64,000 nt of DNA from Hofstenia miamia (taxonomy: Eukaryota > Xenacoelomorpha > Acoela), in the NCBI GenBank assembly GCA_004352715.1, contig SCFE01000021.1, forward strand, positions 1 through 64,000, written 5' to 3'. Below the pieces are notes generated by a model. That model worked only from the letters and a program-made list of their open reading frames with translations, was not told the origin of the DNA and did not search any database. Positions within the stretch are counted from its first letter, which is position 1. Every line of letters starts with the position of its first letter. The position numbers were made by a program, and so were the translations under genes. Positions 57,874 through 64,000 of this stretch are shown in pieces.

Positions 57874-59510
57874 GGTCGAAGCAGTTATTAGCAGTAAACC
57901 AGACAAGCTCACACTGTGTCATGTGCACAACACACAGTCCTGGTTGAATGTATTAATGAGCCTGCTATTGCAAAGGAGGCTCATCAATGCTAGACAAAAA
58001 CTGTGGAACATGGGCATTAGTTTACTAATGTTTAGGGCCAATGAGAAACATAGTTTCTTAGTCAACTCAAACAATGTTCCGCATGCATTTTATGTGCATT
58101 GTTTCAGTCATTGCTTAAATCTAGTTCTGAATTCTGCATCATCCGTAACAGAAATTCGAAACATGTACAGCACTGTAAATGACATAATCCATTTTTTGAA
58201 CGATTCACAGAAAAGACGCCATCTTCTTGATGCCAATCTTATTAGGTATGCACATATTTTCAAGCTTAATGTATGATAAACTGCTTCAAAACTTTCTATA
58301 AACTGTTTTTTTCAAATTTCCTTAATTATTGCTTTAGATTTTGTGATACGCGATTTGTACAGAGGCATACAAGTTTAATTCGTTTCACGGAAAATTATGG
58401 AAATATTTTGGATGCATTGGATACAATAATACACAACAATGAACTATGTGATAGAAAAGTAAAAGATAAAGCCTTAAGCTTTTACACTGCTATGATTTCG
58501 TCTACTTTTTTAGTGTCCTTGACAGCAGCAAAAAAAGTAATGTGCTTGACAAGACCACTTTCTGAACTTTTGCAGGCAGAGGAAATATGTTTTTTAGAGG
58601 CTGTGAAGCTAGTGGAGAATATAAAACAAACACTTGTAAGTTGGAGAAACGATGTTAGTTCTTGGACTGGCGGAACTTTCAGTGTTTTGGAGGAGACTCT
58701 TAAACTTTCCCAAATTGCAAATGTTCAACTAGATTTACCAAGGATTACCGTGAAGCAAATGAACCGCTCAAATTATCAATTAACGGGAGAAATCACTCCT
58801 AAGCAGTTTTTTAAAATTTCAATTTGGTTTCCCTACCTAGATGCAGTTGTTAATCACATGGATGCACGATTTTCGCCAACAGAAAAGTGGTATAGTTTGC
58901 TAAATCTTTTTTGTAAAGATTCTGAGGATCAGCATTTTTTCAACTTTTTCAATTGCTATGGCACGTTATTTACTGAGAGTAAAGAAGAATTATTTTATCA
59001 GTTTCAAAATTTTAAGGTGAGTGTACATTACTTCTAAACAAAACTGTGCTAAATTTCATTTATAAATATAATTTGCGTTAAATGTAATAAGCGTTTTCTA
59101 TTTTAAAGTAAATTTTTACGATAATATTTTAGCAATCAATTGATTTATCCCAATATGCTACTATTGTGAATCTCCTTGAAGTAATTCCACAACGATATCC
59201 TGGAGTAATACGAATGGCAAAATTAGCAGCTACAATTCCAGCAACAGTCTGCACTGCTGAAAGAAGTTTTTCATCTATGAAATTTTTGAAGAACCCCTTG
59301 AGATCTACAATGATAGATGAACGCTTAAATAGTCTTTCCCTCATGTATGTTCATAAAGATGTAAAAATTGAACCAGATGATGTAATTAACCTTCTTTCTC
59401 GGCGAAAAACTAGACTAAACTTCTCTCTATGAATATTTTTTGTATTTGAAATAAAAATCTCTTATAGTTTTATAACATACCCCCACCAGCATTTTCTGGC
59501 TACGCCACTG

Positions 59511-59690
59511 AATTCATTCCATTGTCTTATTGCATTATTTATAAACGAATGTTGTTTAATTTTAGATTTATACTTAATTATAGTAAATCTTTTTGTTCTT
59601 TCGTTAACCCTTTGACAACGAATTTTTTTGTTAAGCGCAAAATACTTTTTTCTAATTTTTTTGCAGAACATACTTCCTTAGGACCTATTT
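59511..59690 (-). pseudogene. LINE ORF2 C-terminus, proximal part, split by hAT insertion
   Basis: Minus-strand frame with SILRLTKKF-like basic sequence in one frame, then KYKSKIKQHSFINNAIRQWN and EF at the target duplication. HSF.nnA.rqWNeFP is the LINE ORF2 tail motif. The remainder (PQEIK...) is at 54850-54953, beyond the hAT. It probably belongs with the LINE at 60046-63306. Confidence 0.7.
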
Positions 59691-59824
59691 CAATTAAAGA
59701 AAGTCAGAAATTTATATAATTGGCAAAATTTATAATGGGAGACATGTGTCCCAATAGGCTACAGACGTGGGTCATATGTGTCCCAATAGTCCTTCTATTG
59801 TGATTGGAAATTTAGTGGGACATA
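59691..59824. other. short spacer with repeated GTGTCCCAATAG
   Basis: GTGTCCCAATAG occurs twice about 30 bp apart (near 59747 and 59779), and GTGGGACATAT follows. No other feature. Confidence 0.5.
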
Positions 59825-59826
59825 TA

Positions 59827-60045
59827 CAGTACTGGCCAAAAGTTTGGGAACACTTTCCAAATTTAGATATGTTTGTATTTTACACTAAAAAACGCAATGT
59901 AGAAACAATATGATAACACCGTGTAGAAAGTAAATAGTTAATTCAGAAAAACTCCCTAATATTTTGTATGTCCACCATTATTGGCCAAATACGCAGCAAT
60001 GCTATTTGATATTGGCTCGACCAGCTTTCTAAAATAATCATCAGT
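59827..60045 (-). mobile_element. Tc1-type transposon 3'-end fragment, copy 3
   Basis: Starts CAGTACTGGCCAAAAGTTTG after TA (59825-59826) and is the reverse complement of the last ~220 bp of copy 1, including the C-terminal transposase codons (minus-strand residues ...LVEPISNSIAAYLANNGG...). Homology ends abruptly at CATCAGT (60045), where LINE sequence resumes. It is a fragment, not a complete insertion. Confidence 0.85.
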
Positions 60046-61000
60046 CTTCGCGTATGCTTGAAAATAAAAAACTACTAAAATTGAAATGACTAATTACCAA
60101 AGAATATATAATTTGTATAATTTCATTTTCTGGTAGTTGGTTTAAAACATGGCTTATAGTTTTTGTACCAATAGCAATTTTCTTTTGTAATGTTTTAACA
60201 TATTTATTAAATAGTAATTTTGAGTCAAATGTAACCCCTAAATATTGAAAAGATGAAGACTAAATAAACAAATATCAGTTTTTAAGTATTAATTCGTAAT
60301 TTATGCATTGAAAAGTAATTGCATAAAGATTGACAGCTTAACTCTATTGTATTTATTGCCTTATCATCAGATTTGTCACTACAAAATACACATGTATCAT
60401 CAGCATACTGGATAAGATTGGTCTTAGCATGAAGTTTCATATCTATATAAATATTAAATAGTAGGAGGCCTAGAATAGTTCATTGTGATCAGAAGCCAAC
60501 TTGAAAATACTTTATTTATTTTACCCGTTGAATTCTGTTATTCAAATAGTTTGAGATTAAAAGTACACTATATGCCTAGTTTCTCATATAATATTTTATT
60601 GATTGATTGAAAGGCCTTAGAAATATTCAAGCAAGCAATTGCGACTTAGTTTTTTTATCTAAGGAATTCCTCCAGTGTTCTTCAGTAGCTTGGATGAGAG
60701 CATCGGTAGAAGAATAATGTTTTCGAAAACAAAACTGCGCATCAGAAAATTAATTATATTTTTGCATGTGTTCGTCAATTTGATCTGATAAAAGTCTCTC
60801 AAATATTTTACTAATTGGGGATGTTATCGAGATCGGTCTATAATTTGAGGCAATATTTTCATCAAGTTTCTTAAAAATCCGTGTTACATGAGATTTTTTT
60901 CAGTGGTGCTCATATATTTCTTCTGAGAATTAGTCAATTGATTAATATATCTCCATTTTTTCTCTGATTGAATCCGTTGAAAAAGTTTTTGGAATAAGAA
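60046..61000 (-). pseudogene. LINE ORF2 reverse transcriptase domain
   Basis: Minus-strand blocks in order: ASNYRPISITSPISKIFERL (about 60850-60790), QFCFRKHYSSTDALIQATEE (about 60745-60685), ILGLLLFNIYIDMK (about 60480-60435), then QYADDTCVFCSDK (about 60410-60370, the catalytic YADD box). These are followed by YLGVTFDSKLLFNKYV (about 60250-60200) and SLVISHFNFSSFLF just before the Tc1 fragment at 60045. The polymerase Asp pair is present, but frameshifts separate the blocks. The C-terminus continues beyond the Tc1 and hAT insertions. Confidence 0.82.
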
Positions 61001-61243
61001 TTTTGCACATTTCTAAGTTACATTACAAAAATTTCTAGCTTTTCTGTAACGACAAAAACTTTCGTAGGTTTTTAATATTAGGTAGTCTTTATGCGCTTGA
61101 TTTTTATTTTTTATACACTGCTTACACTAGTAATCAATCCAAGTTTTACTATCATAATTTTTTTTGAAAGTAATAATTAGATAAAATGTTTTTTTCGGGG
61201 CAATAAATGTCATAAAAATATTCAAGTATATTGTGAAATTTTT

Positions 61244-62100
61244 TTAGCATGTTATTTGGTCCTGAGGCTGAATATACATCATTCTAATTTTGTGCGCTTT
61301 GCTCAGATTTGAGCTTGGATATATTTTCTCTAGAATGGTCATGGATGACAATCCATTCTCTAATTGTTTTATTAGTATTATTAGGAACTTGCATAGCAAT
61401 AATACAATGATCGGAAAATGGGAATTCTCCACAATAAAAACTATACTTATCTTTGATGCGTTGATGCGTTGTGATGATATTAACAATAAGTGTGCTAGAA
61501 GTGGATACATTTCTTGTAGGTAGCACTGTGTTTCACGAAAATAAATTTAAAGTGCTTAATAAAAGATCGAAATTTTCTTTTTCGCGGTAATTAAAGTAAT
61601 TTAAATTCCAGTCGTTCATTAATATGACATCTTTGTTTTCAAAGCATGCAGAAGATAACTCATTTTCGATTTGAATAACAAAATCATTGAGGTAATTTTT
61701 TGAAGGGCAGTACGACACATTAATTAATTGTTTTTTATGTCTAGAACTTTTACTTCGATCCGTAGACTGTCAAATTTTGAAGCTAATGGTGAAAAGTCAT
61801 TTCTTAGCTTGGGTTGGTAAATTTTCGGAATAAGAAGAAGAGTACCACCACCTTAAGTTTTGCATAGTAAATTACTAGGCTTTCTATCATTGCGAAAAAT
61901 TTGTATATACTACTATTAAAAGGTCCACATGTTGTTGGAGTCATCATCTGTTAGCCAAGATTCCGTTATGCCAATTATTGTCACGTTTTAATTCTTGCAT
62001 AAATTGAATAAACTGATAATGTTTATTGGCTAAATTCTGAAATTTTACATGCACATAATTTGTGCTTTTACTATTATTATTAACTTTTAAAATAAATTTT
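61244..62100 (-). pseudogene. LINE ORF2 apurinic-type endonuclease domain
   Basis: Minus-strand pieces: VTIIGITESWLTDDDSNNM (about 61980-61925; TESWL contains the catalytic Glu), SYCPSKNYLNDFVIQIENEL and KDVILMNDWNLNYF (61718-61600; normally GDFN, here NDWN), and STLIVNIITTH with FPFSDHCIIAMQV (about 61490-61390; SDH is the catalytic end motif). It nicks target DNA in active relatives. Split over at least three frames. Confidence 0.82.
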
Positions 62101-62307
62101 TCATAGTTATAAACAGGGCCAGGATTACTTTAGATTCCTTGAGTAACTAAGTGGATAAAGAGACAAGCTTGTATACTCAAAGTATTTTTAAATTTTAAAC
62201 AGTATAATTTACATATACATAGGCATATGTGTAGCCTGGGTGTCGTATAAATATACATATTTAAATATAAATTAAAAAATTTCTTAGCTTTGATATTTCC
62301 GCTAAAG

Positions 62308-63306
62308 TTAATTGTGCGGCCTTGCAGTGACTTCAGCGTAGCTTCGGTGATTATTACCGTGCAAACTCGGCGTGATGATTGGTAACGCGGCGGGGTGTTG
62401 ATGGGCACCATGCTGCAATGAACTAAAATTTAAACGCGATCGAAACTTGCATAGCGATGGTGTTTGATGTAGTGAGGTAGGTGGTTGCGGTGATTCATCA
62501 AAAGACGCTTTGATACAGCTTGCAAGATGTCCGTAGCCTGCATAAGATAAATGTATCCATCTTTGCGAAAAGCTTTCTATTAATGTTTTTATCCAATTAA
62601 AACTATGAAAAATTTCGTACTTCAAGATTTTCGAATTTTGCTGAAAAGTAGATTTAGTTCAATGGCCTTCTTGTTTAATTGATTAGAATGCGAGAATGGT
62701 GCGACTTCTCCTAAGTAAAGATTAGCGGCCGGAAAAGTAACACGCACAGCATCAACTAGGTCTTTAAACAAATAAGTATAATCGGTTCTTTTCTTCATAA
62801 TATCATTTCTACCGACTGAAATTGCGATTTCTTTTACATTGGTTGTGCCTTGGTACATCTTGACCACATTGGTAATATCAGCAATGGTGGCGCCACGGTG
62901 AGAATCTACAGCAACTTTTCGTTTTCTGATCAGACCTGGAGCTCTTAAGTATCGGAACATCGAAGTACCAATGAATAAAAGATCAGCATCATTTTTTAGC
63001 TTCTTTGGATGTCGTTCTTTGCCTGTGGAAGTCTTCAATTGTGGTTTTACATCAATTGTCTGCTGTTCACTGTTTGTTACTCGATGGTTGACTTGAACTT
63101 CTTTGTTCAACTGGATAGCATCATCTTCCTGTAGTTCAAAGAGCATCTAATGAATAGTAAGCAACTCCTCTTTAGAAAGATTACTGAACGGTGTGGCTCC
63201 GTTCTCCCGTTATGAAATCCTCACTACCAAAAGAACAAATATATACGCGCTCGGAGGTACTGACTAAAGGCGACGAAATCAGCGTAACTTGTGATATTGA
63301 AACCAT
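62308..63306 (-). pseudogene. LINE ORF1 with SGNH/GDSL-esterase domain
   Basis: Begins MVSISQVTLISSPLVSTSER at 63306, has a frameshift and a TAG near 63150, then an open frame from 63146. The esterase blocks are visible: DADLLFIGTSMFRYLRAP (block I, GTS for GDS), VKEIAISVGRNDIMKK (block III, GRND for GxND) and, after a frameshift near 62625, RWIHLSYAGYGHLASCI (block V; the D of DxxH is R here). Such esterase ORF1 proteins occur in CR1-clade LINEs, where they bind the element RNA or lipids; the exact role is uncertain. A Pro/His-rich tail (QPPTSLHQ, HQHPAALPII) follows. Confidence 0.75.
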
Positions 63307-63569
63307 GTTTAGTTTGAACTAAAAATGAAATGACATATAATATAACACATAGTTTACTTTGGCTGTACTTCTTGCCAACAATGATTAACTTATAGAACCA
63401 ATAATCATTTTCTTAAAATTAAAATTGTAATTGCACTACTGAAATTTGCTTAAAATAAGAATGAGTGATGTAGGCAAATCAGTACTGCAAAAATTAACAT
63501 TAGAATTTTATGTTTTAGTTTAAATAATTATAAATAGGTGAGAGCTCTTCTCTCCTCCTTTCTGATTAC
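63307..63569. other. DNA upstream of the LINE
   Basis: May include LINE 5' UTR on the minus strand. No other feature. Confidence 0.4.
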
Positions 63570-63716
63570 ACGTTTCTATGATGTTTTTTCTCTATGCTTC
63601 ATCTCTAAAACGAATGATGGAAAATATAAAAGTAAATAAACGTTTTCTATGATGGTTTGTGTTTTTCTATGCTTCATCTTTAAAATGAACGATGGAAAAT
63701 ATAAAAGTAAATAAAT
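63570..63716. repeat. two-unit tandem repeat (~73 bp)
   Basis: The phrase TTTCTATGATG..TTTTCTATGCTTCATCT.TAAAA.GAA.GATGG followed by AAAATATAAAAGTAAATAAA occurs twice in direct tandem, at about 63572-63641 and 63642-63714, with several substitutions and a small length difference. Confidence 0.8.
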
Positions 63717-64000
63717 TCTCAATGTGCACTTGATACGCACATTTTTCTATAATATTTAAATTGGTTGATATCTGTATTTTTAATTTATCTTTAAAACTGG
63801 ACGTGCTGGAGTAAAACTGAGTTCAGATTCGTGATCAGCGAAGTAGTTTTAGTCAGGGTCACATACTTTGGTTCGAGAAAAAATTAAAAACTTGAAAAAT
63901 GTTGACCAGTGTAATTGATTTAGTTGTAAACTATCCTTAGTACATAAATATTATATTTGTCTGACAAAAAATATTTGGTTAATTCATTTAATGATATATA
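63717..64000. other. unassigned DNA at window end
   Basis: A+T-rich, no feature recognised. Confidence 0.4.

Larger units (their letters stand above)
56818..57900. other. interrupting segment within the hAT transposase
   Basis: About 1.1 kb without coding signal that separates IADETT... from the next exon. It is bounded by (AT)n tracts (56820-56855 and 57846-57873) and contains the nested mini-element at 57535-57800. It may be an enlarged intron or later insertion. One ambiguous base at 56856. Confidence 0.6.
55598..59432 (+). pseudogene. hAT transposase (TTF zinc finger, DUF4371, dimerisation domain), broken
   Basis: N-terminus MSISKRRKTNITDFLP at 55598; frame lost at a TGA (55778), then HWMPPANFSYPFEQKKTQK (to 55889). 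The TTF-type zinc-finger region FKFSPKMGGVFCVPCVIF lies at about 56065-56120. The DUF4371/RNase-H part follows: GNFRALLAAGVDAGDE (about 56549-56598, after a frameshift) and FFSIIADETTDSAQEEQ (to about 56780). After an interruption come AFYVHCFSHCLNLVLNSA (about 58085-58140), a 92-bp intron (58246-58337, splitting an Arg codon), FCDTRFVQRHTSL and the rest of the catalytic domain to 59016. A second intron (59017-59132) precedes the dimerisation domain (TIPATVCTAERSFSSMKFLK, RLNSLSLMYVHKD), stop at 59430. Stops, one frameshift and the insertion at 56.8-57.9 kb make it a pseudogene; the last three exons are intact. Confidence 0.85.
54962..59510 (+). mobile_element. hAT element (DUF4371/TTF-type), complete with 8-bp duplication
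   Basis: The ends are CAATGGCGTAGCC (54962) and GGCTACGCCACTG (ending 59510), inverted with one mismatch. They are flanked by AATTCATT on both sides, so the element is complete at both ends: 4.55 kb. It holds a split and damaged transposase gene (55598-59432). Two internal stretches are rearranged copies of its own parts (see 54991-55337 and 57562-58064). It sits in the C-terminal codons of a minus-strand LINE. Damage to the gene suggests it is now inactive. Confidence 0.9.
60046..63306 (-). mobile_element. CR1/L2-like LINE with SGNH-esterase ORF1, interrupted and decayed
   Basis: Minus-strand order is ORF1 (63306 to about 62308), endonuclease (about 62100 to 61280) and reverse transcriptase (about 60950 to 60046), with the ORF2 tail at 59690-59511 and 54961-54850 beyond two later insertions. 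This is the architecture of CR1/L2-group LINEs whose ORF1 carries an esterase. Many stops and frameshifts. The 5' limit is uncertain; 63306 is the first ORF1 ATG seen. Confidence 0.8.

Noticed and set aside
1-64000. CRISPR arrays, tRNA/rRNA genes, prokaryotic operons or phage-defence systems
   Set aside because: No spaced identical repeats, cloverleaf-like sequences or bacterial gene signatures were seen; the window is animal nuclear DNA.

Overview
This is a eukaryotic, almost certainly metazoan, window. Protein-coding sequence is sparse, the DNA is strongly A+T-rich by eye, introns follow GT..AG, and transposon remains dominate. The two confidently recognised cellular genes are animal-type: an ankyrin-repeat/GPCR-chaperone protein (ANKRD13C type) and a PTRHD1-type peptidyl-tRNA hydrolase-like protein. 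The transposon mix (Tc1, mariner, several hAT families with 8-bp target duplications, CR1/L2-like LINEs with an SGNH-esterase ORF1) and the patchy CpG depletion suggest an invertebrate, possibly a marine one such as a tunicate. The species cannot be fixed from this sequence.

Layout. 0-2.2 kb: a nearly full-length but frameshifted Tc1 element, then an unexplained G+C-rich island. 2.2-24 kb: mostly unassigned A+T-rich DNA with a possible first exon of a small type II membrane protein (4.97 kb), a decayed hAT transposase (9.1-9.9 kb), a LINE reverse-transcriptase scrap (16.1 kb), a minus-strand coding relic (19.4-19.7 kb) and two unidentified coding-looking segments (21.2 and 22.1 kb). 24-29.6 kb: a heterozygous-looking insertion with inverted ends CCCAAGTAACATTTAACG and an AT target duplication. 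The assembly appears to have placed empty and filled haplotypes in tandem here. 30-41 kb: MITE-like elements, a 1.5-kb non-autonomous hAT, a truncated mariner, a second and CpG-depleted Tc1, and a 4.7-kb stretch with only six CpG dinucleotides.

41.8-50.5 kb is the genic part: a single-exon ANKRD13C-like gene, then PTRHD1 in two exons separated by a 4.0-kb intron that hosts a LINE fragment, both on the + strand. Each start codon lies 6-19 nt downstream of a T-rich..AG acceptor-like site, which would fit spliced-leader trans-splicing or short 5'-UTR exons. 51-64 kb is a nested graveyard. A minus-strand LINE (ORF1 with SGNH esterase, endonuclease, reverse transcriptase) is interrupted by a Tc1 fragment and by a complete 4.5-kb hAT element (DUF4371/TTF-type transposase) with a perfect 8-bp target duplication. 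That hAT itself contains shuffled internal copies.

The window has eight N-runs. Three are flanked by the same 30 bp on both sides and one is exactly 1000 N, so several look like unresolved overlaps or placeholder gaps rather than missing sequence. I found no tRNA, rRNA, CRISPR array or prokaryotic-type operon. I found no convincing new defence or metabolic system; the notable material is transposon biology, CpG landscape and haplotype structure.
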